NCBI RefSeq assembly: GCF_040560245.1
Contig: NZ_JAKMWP010000010.1
Length of the DNA: 64,000 bases
Strand: one strand, 5' to 3'
From: Morganella sibonii
GTDB lineage: Bacteria > Pseudomonadota > Gammaproteobacteria > Enterobacterales > Enterobacteriaceae
Under the pieces are notes generated by a model. It was not told the origin of the DNA. It saw only the letters and a program-made list of their open reading frames with translations, and did no database searches. This document shows positions 1 to 8,455 of this stretch, in pieces (within the stretch, counting starts at the first letter, position 1; every line of letters starts with the position of its first letter). The position numbers and the translations under genes were made by a program.

Positions 1-1236
1 ATGGCGGTGGACGTTTTCCACCACCACGATGGCATCATCCACAACCAGGCCGATAGCAAGCACCATCGCCAGTAATGTCAGCAGGTTAATACTGAAACCG
101 GCCGCCAGCATGATAATTGCCGCACCCAGCATGGAGAGCGGGATCGCCAGTACCGGGATCAGCACGCTTCGCAGGGAGCCGAGACACAGGAAGATCACCG
201 CGATCACGATTGCCAGCGCTTCCAGCAGTGTCTGCATTACCTGATCAATGGAGGCTTCAATAAAACGGGCGGTTTCAAAGGCCATCTCTGCCTTTACACC
301 CGGCGGCAGCGTTTTTTCGATCCCCGGCAGTAACTTTTTCATACCGTCAACAATGACCAGCGGGTTACCGGACGGCGTGGAGAAAAGACCCAGATAAATC
401 GCAGATTCGCCGTTCATCAGGCCGCTGGTTTCGGCCGATGCCGCACCGAGTTCGACGGTTGCCACATCTTTCAGCCGGACCAGACCGTTGCCGTCACTGT
501 GGATCACCATATCGCGGAACTCATCGACGCTGGTCAGATCCGTATTCACATATACGTTGGCTATCACAAACTCGCCTTTGACCTTACCGGGAGCCGCCTG
601 GTAGTTATTGCGCCGTACGGCATCCGCGACATCAGCTGCTGTCAGGCCGCGTCCGGCAAGGCGTTCCGCATCCAGCCACAGCCGCATTGCCAGCGTCTGC
701 CCGCCGAAAACCTGTACTTTGGATACCCCCTCAATCGCAGAAAACTGCGGTTCAACCACCCGGGAAAGATAGTCAGTCAGCGCCGGCAGTCCGATATCAC
801 CGCCGGAAAAACCGATATAGGCGACCGCCGTGGATTCCCCGGATGATAATTCAATCACCGGATCATATGCCTGCTCCGGCAGTTTATAGCGTACCTGGTT
901 TACCTTGGCCATTGCCTGGGCAAGGGCTGCCGTCGGATCACGGTTCAGTTCCATCCTTACTGTCACGGTACTTTGCCCCTGTACAGAAGAGGAGGTGAGG
1001 TAGTCCACCCCCTCCACGGAAGAGACAGACTGGGCAATCGGCTGGGTAACGAAACCCTGTATCAGTTCAGCGGATGCTCCCGGATAGCTGGTGGTGATAG
1101 TGATAGCCGAGCTTTGCAGCATCGGATACTGGCGGACAGGTAATTTGCTTAATGCAAACAGCCCGAGCAGCACAATCAGCGCGCTGACAACCAGCGCCAG
1201 CACCGGACGTCTGACAAAAATATCAGTAAAAGTCAT
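1..1236 (-). CDS. RND efflux transporter permease (N-terminal 412 residues, cut by window edge)
   Basis: Inner-membrane proton/drug antiporter subunit of a tripartite RND pump. Translating the reverse strand from 1236 gives a start like MTFTDIFVRRPVLALVVSAL, the typical first transmembrane helix of the HAE1 family, then a long periplasmic region and, near the window edge, the TM segments around the family motif with VVDDAIVVVENVH (functional-loop Asp pair). The reading frame is open to base 1, so the C-terminal half lies outside the window. Its ATG shares one base with the adaptor stop codon (TGATG at 1234-1238), showing translational coupling in one operon. The sequence resembles the MexK/MuxB-like branch more than AcrB, but I cannot assign substrates. 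Transcription is predicted from the SoxR-type promoter at 2431-2461. Confidence 0.93.
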   Translation of the reverse strand, partial: MTFTDIFVRRPVLALVVSALIVLLGLFALSKLPVRQYPMLQSSAITITTSYPGASAELIQGFVTQPIAQSVSSVEGVDYLTSSSVQGQSTVTVRMELNRDPTAALAQAMAKVNQVRYKLPEQAYDPVIELSSGESTAVAYIGFSGGDIGLPALTDYLSRVVEPQFSAIEGVSKVQVFGGQTLAMRLWLDAERLAGRGLTAADVADAVRRNNYQAAPGKVKGEFVIANVYVNTDLTSVDEFRDMVIHSDGNGLVRLKDVATVELGAASAETSGLMNGESAIYLGLFSTPSGNPLVIVDGMKKLLPGIEKTLPPGVKAEMAFETARFIEASIDQVMQTLLEALAIVIAVIFLCLGSLRSVLIPVLAIPLSMLGAAIIMLAAGFSINLLTLLAMVLAIGLVVDDAIVVVENVHRH

Positions 1237-2351
1237 CACTTCCTCCGGGATGCGGTTGTCTGCGCGGCAGCCAGCGTGTCGCTGTCACTCTGTACAATGG
1301 GGCTGCCGTCAGATAACCGGAGCTGGCCGGATGTCACCACCTGCATACCGGCGGTCAGCCCTTCCGTAATTTCGGTTTTGCCGTCCCAGCGTTTCCCGGT
1401 TTTGACCGCAGTACGGCGGGCAATCAGCCGGTTATCCTCACTTTTTTGCGCAACAAACACGGTATCGCCGTAGGCACTGTAAGTTACCGCAGTTTCCGGC
1501 ACCGCAAGTACCCTGGAAGCTTCTTTCTGAGAAACCTGCACGCCCGCATACATACCGGCTTTCAGTCTGCCGTCATGGTTCGGCAGTTCCGCCTGAACGC
1601 GCACTGTCCGGGATTTGTCGATCAGGGGGTCGACGGCCACAATTTTTGCGGAGAAAGTCTCACCCGGCCAGGCATCTGCCAGCACGGTGACCGGCTGCCC
1701 GGTATAGAGCTGAGGGACAGCCTGCTCATCCAGTGAAAAGTTGATTTTCAGCGTGCCGGCGTTGATCAGACTGACGACAGGATCACCTGCCTGAACATAC
1801 TGACCTTCATGAACCTGACGTATCCCGAGTGTGCCTGAGAAGGGCGCACGGATTGTTTTTTGTGCGATCTGCGCCTGTGTCTGGCGGATAGCCCCCCGTG
1901 CCATATCCCGTTCTGCGCGGGTATTATCCACCTGTGCGGCAGCTACCATATTTTTACTGAATAATTGTGTTGTCCGGTTATGAAGCTGCTCGGTATTACG
2001 CAGCTGTGCCTGCAATTTTGCGAGTTCTCCCTGTTCGATAGCATCATTGAGCTGCACCAGCGGCTGACCTTCTTTGACAGTATCACCCGAGACAAAACGG
2101 ATAGCTGTAATACGCCCTGCGGTTTCCGGTGCCACCAGTACCTGGCGGGCGGCCTCCAGCTCTCCGACTCCCGCCAGTGTCCGGTTCAGCCCGGTTTCCT
2201 CAACCGGTGCCAGCGCAACCTGTACCGGCGGCATAACATACTGTCCGTCCGCGGTATCATCCTGCCCGGAGGCCATTACATAAGTACCGGCTGCACCGGC
2301 CAGGAGCACCGCGGCAGCCGCGGAACCGATCACATACTTTTTCTTCATCAC
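1236..2351 (-). CDS. RND efflux periplasmic adaptor subunit (MFP)
   Basis: Membrane-fusion protein that bridges the RND permease to an outer-membrane TolC-type channel. It is 371 residues long, normal for the family. An N-terminal hydrophobic segment (about residues 5-27) acts as signal or anchor. A lipoyl-like half (APETAGRITAIRF, EGQPLVQL) and a helical hairpin (about 95-165) follow, then the second lipoyl half (IRAPFSGTLGIRQVHEGQYV) and beta-barrel and membrane-proximal domains. There is no lipobox cysteine, so it is probably anchored by an uncleaved helix. Start at 2351 or the next Met at 2348; an AAGGG Shine-Dalgarno lies about 10 bases upstream. First gene of the pump operon; no outer-membrane channel gene is seen here. 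Confidence 0.93.
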   Translation of the reverse strand: MMKKKYVIGSAAAAVLLAGAAGTYVMASGQDDTADGQYVMPPVQVALAPVEETGLNRTLAGVGELEAARQVLVAPETAGRITAIRFVSGDTVKEGQPLVQLNDAIEQGELAKLQAQLRNTEQLHNRTTQLFSKNMVAAAQVDNTRAERDMARGAIRQTQAQIAQKTIRAPFSGTLGIRQVHEGQYVQAGDPVVSLINAGTLKINFSLDEQAVPQLYTGQPVTVLADAWPGETFSAKIVAVDPLIDKSRTVRVQAELPNHDGRLKAGMYAGVQVSQKEASRVLAVPETAVTYSAYGDTVFVAQKSEDNRLIARRTAVKTGKRWDGKTEITEGLTAGMQVVTSGQLRLSDGSPIVQSDSDTLAAAQTTASRRK

Positions 2352-2430
2352 TGTCAGCCCTTACAAAAAGCCATAAAACGGCATTAAAAAATAAAAAGAA
2401 CCGGGATATTTGACACCGGAATGCCGTCGG

Positions 2431-2461
2431 ACTATAAAACCTCAGGTTAAGTTGAGGTCAA
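2431..2461 (-). promoter_or_regulatory. SoxR box in a 19-bp-spacer promoter
   Basis: The 18-bp element CCTCAGGTTAAGTTGAGG (2440-2457) matches the dyad of the enterobacterial SoxR operator. On the minus strand it lies between a -35 TTGACC (2456-2461) and a -10 TATAGT (2431-2436) separated by 19 bp, the overlong spacer characteristic of MerR/SoxR-activated promoters. It points into the RND operon and is adjacent to soxR. Confidence 0.9.
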
Positions 2462-2500
2462 CACTCCGGATGCCGGAATAACACGAAAGGAACATTCATC

Positions 2501-2992
2501 ATGAAAAATGCCGGAAAACCGATCGATTCCGCCCGTGTGCTGACGGTGGGGGAAGTGGCTAAACGGAGCGGTGTGACCGTCTCCGCGCTGCATTTTTATG
2601 AGGAGAAAGGGCTGATCACCAGCACCCGCAATCAGGGAAACCAGCGGCGTTATCCGTCTGTGGTGCTGCGCTATGTGGCGTTTATCAAGGCGGCACAGAG
2701 CACCGGGATCCCGCTGAAAGAGATTCAGGCGGTACTCAGTCAGTTTCCGGTTAACAGTAAGCTGACATCAGAACAGTGGCGCATTCTGTCGTCACGGGTG
2801 CGCCGTTATCTGGATGAGAAGATCACCCGTCTCACCCGGCTGCGGGATGAATTTGATAAATGTATCGGTTGTGGTTGTCTGTCTCTGACCGATTGCCCGC
2901 TGCGTAACCCGGAAGATAAGCTCGGTGCCCTGGGAGCAGGCGCTCAGATTCTGAACCGTCCGGTGGATGATGAGGAATTTACAGCGGGATAA
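2501..2992 (+). CDS. soxR: Redox-sensing transcriptional regulator SoxR
   Basis: MerR-family activator with a [2Fe-2S] cluster oxidised by redox-cycling compounds. The protein is 163 residues. The winged HTH spans about residues 13-80 (LTVGEVAKRSGVTVSALHFYE), then a dimerisation helix and the diagnostic cluster motif with Cys121, Cys124, Cys126 and Cys132 (CIGCGC...DCPL). An AAGGAAC ribosome-binding site sits before ATG 2501. soxS is not adjacent; instead the gene is divergent from an RND pump whose promoter carries a SoxR box, so SoxR probably controls the pump directly, as described for pumps in Pseudomonas. The assignment is firm; direct pump control is inferred from the box. Confidence 0.95.
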   Translation: MKNAGKPIDSARVLTVGEVAKRSGVTVSALHFYEEKGLITSTRNQGNQRRYPSVVLRYVAFIKAAQSTGIPLKEIQAVLSQFPVNSKLTSEQWRILSSRVRRYLDEKITRLTRLRDEFDKCIGCGCLSLTDCPLRNPEDKLGALGAGAQILNRPVDDEEFTAG

Positions 2993-3047
2993 ATTGAGTT
3001 TCCGGGCAAAATCCGTTAGAAGGAGAGGATAATACTAAGGAGTTATC

Positions 3048-4088
3048 GTGATTACCGAAGAATTTCTCTCCAATAATGTGCTCAGTCTGATTGTGCTGGT
3101 GCTGTGTCTGCTCGGTTCCGGCGGACTGATGATTTATAACCGCAAGCGGGAAAAGGGCGAGCACGCCACATTAGTGCATGTTTCCCAGTTTATCATGTGG
3201 GCGCTGGGGGTGATTATCCTCGGGGATTTCACCGAACAGGGCATTGACCATTTTAAGTGGCGCTTTATCACGGCAGATACCGTCGGGATGATCTGCACCA
3301 CACTGATTGTGCTGATGCTGATCCGCAAACTGTTCCTGATGATAAACCGCCTGGCCGCCGCCCAGATCAAACGTGGCAGCGATATCACCTCGGCGCATAT
3401 TGTCTCCCGTGTGCTGAAAATCCTGATCGTGATAGTGGTTTTCCTGTTCTACGGCGAACACTTCGGGATGAGCCTGTCCGGCCTGCTGACCTTCGGCGGT
3501 ATCGGCGGTATTGCCATCGGTATGGCGGGGAAAGATATTCTCAGCAACCTCTTTTCCGGCATTATGCTTTATTTTGACCGTCCGTTTAAAATCGGTGACT
3601 GGGTCAGCTCGCCTGACCGGCAGATTGAGGGCACGGTGGTGGAAATCGGCTGGCGTATCACCAAAATCATTACCTTTGATCACCGCCCGCTCTATATCCC
3701 GAACTCGCTGTTCTCCTCCATCAGTGTGGAAAACCCGGGGCGTATGACCAACCGGCGGATCAAAACCACAATTGGTCTGCGTTATGAGGATGCGGAGAAA
3801 ATTTCACAGATTGTCAGTGAGATACGGGCCATGCTGAAAGCCGAGAGCAGCATTGATCAGCACCAGACGTTGCTGGTCTATTTTGATGAGTTTGGTGATT
3901 CCGCCCTCAATATTATGGTGTACTGCTTTACCAAAACCACGGTCTGGGCGGAGTGGCTGGCGGCACAGCAGGCGGTGTATCTGAAAATTATTGATATCGT
4001 ACACCGCAACGGCGCAGATTTTGCCTTCCCGAGCCGGACTCTCTATATGGAACGCAACAGTGTCTCCCGCGAACCGCCGGGAGTGTGA
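3048..4088 (+). CDS. ynaI: MscS-family mechanosensitive channel (YnaI-type)
   Basis: Inner-membrane channel that opens on membrane tension during hypo-osmotic shock. It is 346 residues, close to E. coli YnaI (343), with matching blocks throughout. There are about five TM segments, the last being the Gly/Ala-rich pore helix (LTFGGIGGIAIGMAGKDILSNLFSGIML, about residues 150-177), followed by the cytoplasmic beta domain (FDRPFKIGDWV) and the C-terminal vestibule (TTVWAEWLAAQQAVYLKI). It begins with GTG at 3048, preceded by AAGGAG at about 7 bases. Stands alone between soxR and a MerR regulator. Confidence 0.93.
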   Translation: MITEEFLSNNVLSLIVLVLCLLGSGGLMIYNRKREKGEHATLVHVSQFIMWALGVIILGDFTEQGIDHFKWRFITADTVGMICTTLIVLMLIRKLFLMINRLAAAQIKRGSDITSAHIVSRVLKILIVIVVFLFYGEHFGMSLSGLLTFGGIGGIAIGMAGKDILSNLFSGIMLYFDRPFKIGDWVSSPDRQIEGTVVEIGWRITKIITFDHRPLYIPNSLFSSISVENPGRMTNRRIKTTIGLRYEDAEKISQIVSEIRAMLKAESSIDQHQTLLVYFDEFGDSALNIMVYCFTKTTVWAEWLAAQQAVYLKIIDIVHRNGADFAFPSRTLYMERNSVSREPPGV

Positions 4089-4170
4089 TCTGACGCCTTG
4101 CGTCATCCCCCCTGTTTCCGTTATTGTGCCGCCGGTTAATTCCTGAGAAGGTCATCAGAGGCGGCACAAT

Positions 4171-5028
4171 ATGGCGAAATATTTTTCCATCGGCGAGATG
4201 GCAAAGCTCCATAAAATCAGCATTCAGACACTGCGTTATTATGACCAGCTGGGGCTGTTCCGGCCGGTGTATGTCGATCAGGAAAGTAACTACCGCTATT
4301 ACACTATCGATCAGTTTTCTCAGCTGGATATTATTAAGTATCTGAAATACCTGGGAATGCCGCTGAAAGATATCAAACACCGGCTGGAAGACAGTGATAC
4401 GCAGATCCTCAGTCTGCTGACACGGAAAATTGCGGTGGTGGATGAAAAAATCCGCGAGCTTGAGCTGATTAAAAAGGTGCTCTCCACCAAAAAAGAGACG
4501 CTGGAAAAAGGGATTGATACCGACAGTATCGGAAAAATCACCCGCCGTTATATCCCGCGCCGCCATATTTTATCGATGGATTATGAGCCCGGTCTGAGCT
4601 TTGAGGAGACCATGGAGTTCTCGCGGCGGCAGATTGCCAATATCCTCGAAGAGAATATCTCTATTTTCTATGGCGGTGTCAGCGGGCTGGTCTCCCGCAG
4701 TGAGTTTCTTGCCACGCAGCAGGTGCATTATCTGAACAGTTTTGTGATTGTCGAGCGCGACCTGTTTAACCCGCAGGTGCAGGACAAAATTACAGAAATT
4801 CCGGACTGTGAATTTATCTGTCTGATGTATCAGGGGCCCTACAGCGAAAATACCGCAGCGTTTAAAGCCCTGACGGATTATGCGGAATATAAACGCATTC
4901 CGGTGGATGACATGATGTATGAAATCCCGGTGATTGACCCGCTTTCCACCAATGATGAGCACCAGCTGCTGACTGAAATCCAGATCAAAGTGAAACGGCG
5001 TGAAATTGATACCCGCTGTCTGGTATAA
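4171..5028 (+). CDS. MerR-family regulator with GyrI-like effector-binding domain
   Basis: Transcription activator of the BmrR/Mta class, 285 residues. The N-terminal MerR HTH (FSIGEMAKLHKISIQTLRYYDQLGLFRP, about residues 5-75) is followed by a coiled-coil dimerisation helix (about 80-120) and a C-terminal GyrI/SOUL-like small-molecule domain (about 125-275) that usually binds hydrophobic or cationic ligands. No metal-binding cysteine pattern is present, so an organic effector is expected. The nearest downstream promoter (5153-5183) has the 19-bp spacer and dyad typical of MerR targets, so its likely regulon is the PLP enzyme and MFS transporter that follow. A terminator at 5067-5098 separates it from them. 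Confidence 0.88.
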   Translation: MAKYFSIGEMAKLHKISIQTLRYYDQLGLFRPVYVDQESNYRYYTIDQFSQLDIIKYLKYLGMPLKDIKHRLEDSDTQILSLLTRKIAVVDEKIRELELIKKVLSTKKETLEKGIDTDSIGKITRRYIPRRHILSMDYEPGLSFEETMEFSRRQIANILEENISIFYGGVSGLVSRSEFLATQQVHYLNSFVIVERDLFNPQVQDKITEIPDCEFICLMYQGPYSENTAAFKALTDYAEYKRIPVDDMMYEIPVIDPLSTNDEHQLLTEIQIKVKRREIDTRCLV

Positions 5029-5066
5029 AACTCTCCATATGCTATAGGTATTTATACCTTCAATAT

Positions 5067-5098
5067 AAAAACAGGCTGATATTACTCAGCCTGTTTTT
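5067..5098 (+). terminator. Rho-independent terminator after the MerR gene
   Basis: Stem AAAAACAGGCTGA paired with TCAGCCTGTTTTT around a 6-base loop, ending in a T run. It is near-symmetric, so it could act on both strands. Confidence 0.88.
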
Positions 5099-5152
5099 AT
5101 TTTTAACACCGTATAATTACCCGTTTTGTGATGTGCATCCACTATATCGTAA

Positions 5153-5183
5153 TTGACTCTATAGTAACTGGAGAGTCTATAGT
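5153..5183 (+). promoter_or_regulatory. MerR-type promoter (19-bp spacer with dyad)
   Basis: -35 TTGACT (5153-5158) and -10 TATAGT (5178-5183) are 19 bp apart, too long for ordinary sigma70 promoters but standard for MerR-family activation. The spacer contains the dyad ACTCT-N11-AGAGT (5156-5176) with the CTATAGTAACTGGAG core seen in MerR multidrug-type operators. The remaining 5184-5338 leader of the 310-base intergenic stretch shows no further clear signal. Confidence 0.72.
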
Positions 5184-5338
5184 TATCCACATTACAGCAA
5201 TGGTTAAAAAGGTCGTTACCACCATACTATTAGCATCACACTATTACCCCCGCTGATCCTGAATCAGCCACCCGAACTGACTAATGATAATAAATGATGA
5301 CATGCGGATCAGAGTGCTGATCTCATGAGGAGTCTGTT

Positions 5339-6496
5339 GTGCAAAAAAATACTGATTATGATTTGGAAACCAAACTGATCCACCAGGGTCATTCACCGGA
5401 CCCGGCCACCGGCGCGCTGGCCAGTCCTATCTATCAGACCGCCACATTTGCGGCGCATTCTGTGGAGCATTTCGAAGAACTGTGCCGGACATGGGGCTAT
5501 GTCTACAGCCGCGAGTGCAACCCGAACCTGACGGAGCTGGAAAGCAAACTGGCGATGCTGGAAGGGGCGGACAGCGCGATTGTCAGTGCATCCGGCATGG
5601 GGGCGATTGCCTCAACCCTGTTGTCACTGGTCAAAACCGGCGATCATATTGTCAGTGCGGACGGGATCTTCTCCCACACCCGCCTGCTGATGACAGAACT
5701 GCTGGCAAAATTCGGCGTGGAAATTACCTTCACGGATGCCACGAACAGCGATAATATCCGCGCTGCCATGAAACCGGCGACAAAGCTCGTGTATGTGGAA
5801 AGCCCGCTGAATCCGTCACTGGAGCTGGTGGATATCCGCGCGGTGGCAGACATTGCCCATCAGAACAAAAGCCTGCTGATTGTTGACAGCACCTTCTGCA
5901 CGCCGATCCTGCAACGTCCGCTGGAACTGGGAGCGGATCTGGTGGTTCACAGTCTGACCAAGTTTATGAACGGTCACGGCGATACCCTCGGCGGCGCGGT
6001 TATCGGTTCCCGCGAACTGATCGAACTGATCAAATGGCCGGGATTATGCTGCTTTACCGGCGCGGCACTGGCACCGAACAATGCCTGGATGATTATGCGC
6101 GGGATGAAAACCCTCGATATGCGCATGAAAAAACACTGCGAAAATGGTCTGGCACTGGCGGAATTCCTGACATCTCAGAGTGAAATCGAAGAAGTCCGCT
6201 ACCCGGCACTGAAAAATCATCCGCATTATGAGCTGTGTCAGTCTCAGATGAACGGCCTCGGCGGCGGTATTGTCTCTTTCCGGCTGAAAGAGGACATTCA
6301 CGGCCTGACCCGCGACCAGGTGAGCCGCAAATTTGTGAATTCCCTGAAACTGACCACTATTGCCACCAGTCTGGGGGAAGAACACACCCTGGTCCAGATG
6401 AACGGCGAAAACCTGATCCGTATTGCTGTCGGACTTGAGTCAGCAAAAGACATTATTGCGGATTTCCGCCAGGCCCTGGATGCAGTTCACGGCTGA
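5339..6496 (+). CDS. PLP-dependent trans-sulfuration family enzyme (methionine gamma-lyase-like)
   Basis: Cys/Met-metabolism fold-type I PLP enzyme, 385 residues, cytosolic. Visible signatures are YSR at 56-58 (PLP-phosphate contact from the partner subunit), SASGMGAI (84-90), the VDST strand with the PLP Asp (about 183) and the Schiff-base lysine Lys208 in SLTKFMNGHGD. The usual active-site Tyr-Gly-Cys/Gly-Thr block of methionine gamma-lyase and cystathionine gamma-synthase is replaced by IFSHT (110-114), so substrate and reaction type (gamma-lyase, beta-lyase or synthase) are uncertain. Start GTG 5339 is set by an AGGAG box 7 bases upstream. It is followed after 18 bases by an MFS transporter, so the pair probably takes up or exports the substrate or product. 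Confidence 0.83.
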   Translation: MQKNTDYDLETKLIHQGHSPDPATGALASPIYQTATFAAHSVEHFEELCRTWGYVYSRECNPNLTELESKLAMLEGADSAIVSASGMGAIASTLLSLVKTGDHIVSADGIFSHTRLLMTELLAKFGVEITFTDATNSDNIRAAMKPATKLVYVESPLNPSLELVDIRAVADIAHQNKSLLIVDSTFCTPILQRPLELGADLVVHSLTKFMNGHGDTLGGAVIGSRELIELIKWPGLCCFTGAALAPNNAWMIMRGMKTLDMRMKKHCENGLALAEFLTSQSEIEEVRYPALKNHPHYELCQSQMNGLGGGIVSFRLKEDIHGLTRDQVSRKFVNSLKLTTIATSLGEEHTLVQMNGENLIRIAVGLESAKDIIADFRQALDAVHG

Positions 6497-6514
6497 TAAG
6501 AAGAGATAACCATT

Positions 6515-7798
6515 ATGGCAAATCACATGGCAAATCAATCCCGCGTCAGACGGATGCTGATTCTGTTTCTGCTGGCATTCGGCACCACCGCAATGTACAG
6601 CCTGCCTTACCTGAAGTCCTCGTTCTATGATCCGATGCAGCAGGCGCTGGGTCTGACGCACATTGAGATCGGTAACCTGCTCAGTCTGTATGGTCTGATC
6701 GGCATGTTTTCTTACTTTTTCGGCGGCTGGTTCGCGGACAGATTTTCTCTGCGTAACCTGATCACCTTCTCACTGATCGCATCCGGATCGCTGGGATTCT
6801 GGTTTGCGACTTTCCCGTCGTATAACACGATCCTGCTGATCCACGTTTTGTGGGGCGTCACTACGATCCTGACATTCTTCGCTGCGTCGATCAAAGTCGT
6901 GCGGATGCAGGGAACGGAGAAAGAGCAGGGGCGGATCTTCGGGTTTTACGAAGGATTATCCGGTGTGTCCGGTACACTGATCTCGTTTGTTGGTCTTTAT
7001 TTCTTCGGCAAATTTGCCGAGGCGGCCATCGGCTTCCGTTATGTGGTCTGGCTTTATTCCGGTGCCTCGGTGATCTGCGGCATACTGCTGTTCTTCCTGA
7101 TCGCGCACCGCAGCAGTACTGCGGAAAACGGCGAACCGGAAGAAAAAACCACATTCCGTTCTCTGATGAGTGTGGTGACCATGCCGAAAGCGTGGCTGAT
7201 CGGGCTGATTATTTTCTCCACCTATGTGGTGTTCTCCAGCCTGACGTATCTCAGCCCGTATCTGTCGCAGGTGTATGTGGTGCCGATTACCCTGGTGACG
7301 GCGCTGTCGATTATCCGCACCTATGTGATCAAAATGGTGGCGTCTCCGGTGGCGGGGATCGTGACGGATAAAGTCGGATCATCTATCAGCGTGATGTTTG
7401 TCGGCTTTATTATCATGGCCGTGAACTGTGCTCTGTTCCTTGTGATCCCGAAAGGTAACGCCTTTATGTGGTTTGCGGTGGTGAATATGGTGGTGCTGAG
7501 TGCGTTACTGTTTGCATTCCGCGGTATCTATTTTGCCTCTGTTGCGGAATCGAAAATCCCGATGAAAACCACCGGTGCGGTTGTGGGCTTTGCCTCCTTT
7601 ATCGGCTTCTCCCCGGATGCGTTCTATTATTCCGTGGCCGGCTACTGGCTGGATAAATACGGCGAAACCGGTTACAGCTATATCTTTATGCTCTCGGTCG
7701 CCTGTGCGCTGCTGGGCGTGGTGGCAACGTTCCTGCTGCATCAGATCAACCGCCGGGAAGCGGCAGGCAGCGGCATGACACTCTCGCCGTCAGTCTGA
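6515..7798 (+). CDS. MFS transporter, YihN-like
   Basis: Twelve-helix major facilitator protein, 427 residues, in the inner membrane. The sequence aligns by eye with E. coli YihN: a short cytoplasmic N-terminus, helix 1 (LFLLAFGTTAMYSLPYLKSSFY), the loop 2-3 motif GGWFADRFSLRN, QGRIFGFYEG after helix 4 and a conserved GFASFIGFSPDAFYYSVAGYWLD near helix 10. It lies 18 bases after the PLP enzyme and is presumably cotranscribed from the MerR-type promoter, ending at the 7844-7869 terminator. The substrate is not known; linkage suggests a sulfur amino acid or its breakdown product. Confidence 0.87.
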   Translation: MANHMANQSRVRRMLILFLLAFGTTAMYSLPYLKSSFYDPMQQALGLTHIEIGNLLSLYGLIGMFSYFFGGWFADRFSLRNLITFSLIASGSLGFWFATFPSYNTILLIHVLWGVTTILTFFAASIKVVRMQGTEKEQGRIFGFYEGLSGVSGTLISFVGLYFFGKFAEAAIGFRYVVWLYSGASVICGILLFFLIAHRSSTAENGEPEEKTTFRSLMSVVTMPKAWLIGLIIFSTYVVFSSLTYLSPYLSQVYVVPITLVTALSIIRTYVIKMVASPVAGIVTDKVGSSISVMFVGFIIMAVNCALFLVIPKGNAFMWFAVVNMVVLSALLFAFRGIYFASVAESKIPMKTTGAVVGFASFIGFSPDAFYYSVAGYWLDKYGETGYSYIFMLSVACALLGVVATFLLHQINRREAAGSGMTLSPSV

Positions 7799-7843
7799 AA
7801 ATAAAAAGACGGCACACAGCAGATAAAAATATAAAACAGACAG

Positions 7844-7869
7844 CGCCCCCGGTAACGGGGGCGTTTTTT
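7844..7869 (+). terminator. Rho-independent terminator of the PLP enzyme-MFS operon
   Basis: CGCCCCC (7844-7850), loop GGTAAC, GGGGGCG (7857-7863), then six T residues. Confidence 0.92.
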
Positions 7870-7911
7870 ATGCATAATCGCGGTTTACGGATGAGGTACG
7901 GAGACAACGAT

Positions 7912-8400
7912 ATGAATCTGAAACCGGCAGGTGTTTTGCTGATGAGTCTGTTTACGGCACCGTATGCAGCGGCGGAGTCCGGCGGTTTACCGCCGGAAGT
8001 TGTGCAGTTACAGCAGCAGGCACAAAGTGGTGAGGCGCAGGCGCAATATCAGCTGGCAGTACGCTATCTCAGGGGAGATGGTGTGGAAAAAAATGAGGCG
8101 CAGGCGGTGACATGGCTGGAAAAATCGGCCGCACAACATAATGCGGATGCACAGTATGTGCTGGGATCGCTGTATGCACACGGAAACGGTGTGACGGAAG
8201 ATAAGAATAAAGCAATTGAATTCTATGACAAAGCCAGAGAGCAGAATCATCCGGAGGCTCAATACATGCTGGGAATAATGTATCTGGAAGGAAAATATGT
8301 TGCCCCGAATTATAAATATGCCCGTTACCTGATAGGTGAAGCCTGTAAAGGCGGGGCAGACGGTGCGTGTGATGCATTTTCCCGTCTGCCTTCGCCGTAA
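7912..8400 (+). CDS. Secreted Sel1-repeat (SLR) protein
   Basis: Small periplasmic helical-repeat protein of 162 residues. An N-terminal signal peptide (MNLKPAGVLLMSLFTAPYAAAES) precedes roughly three Sel1 repeats (QAQYQLAVRYLRGDGV, DAQYVLGSLYAHGNGV, EAQYMLGIMYLEGKYV, each about 36 residues). A GGAG box at 7900-7903 places the start at 7912 rather than at the in-frame ATG 7870, which lies inside the upstream terminator tail. SLR proteins are protein-interaction scaffolds; no specific function can be assigned. Confidence 0.87.
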   Translation: MNLKPAGVLLMSLFTAPYAAAESGGLPPEVVQLQQQAQSGEAQAQYQLAVRYLRGDGVEKNEAQAVTWLEKSAAQHNADAQYVLGSLYAHGNGVTEDKNKAIEFYDKAREQNHPEAQYMLGIMYLEGKYVAPNYKYARYLIGEACKGGADGACDAFSRLPSP

Positions 8401-8408
8401 GCGGTAAC

Positions 8409-8454
8409 AATCCCGCATAATTTATGCGGGATTGTATGCGGCATTGTATGCGGC
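8409..8454. repeat. Hairpin and 12-bp tandem duplication between convergent genes
   Basis: Inverted repeat AATCCCGCATA / TATGCGGGATT (8409-8433), probably a shared terminator stem although no T run follows. It is continued by two perfect adjacent copies of ATTGTATGCGGC (8431-8442 and 8443-8454), which look like slippage duplications of the right arm. Confidence 0.7.
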
Positions 8455-8455
8455 A

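Noticed and set aside
499..998. Plus-strand open frames of about 100 codons in the first kilobase
   Set aside because: They lie antisense to the continuous RND permease frame and have no recognisable domains; shadow frames.
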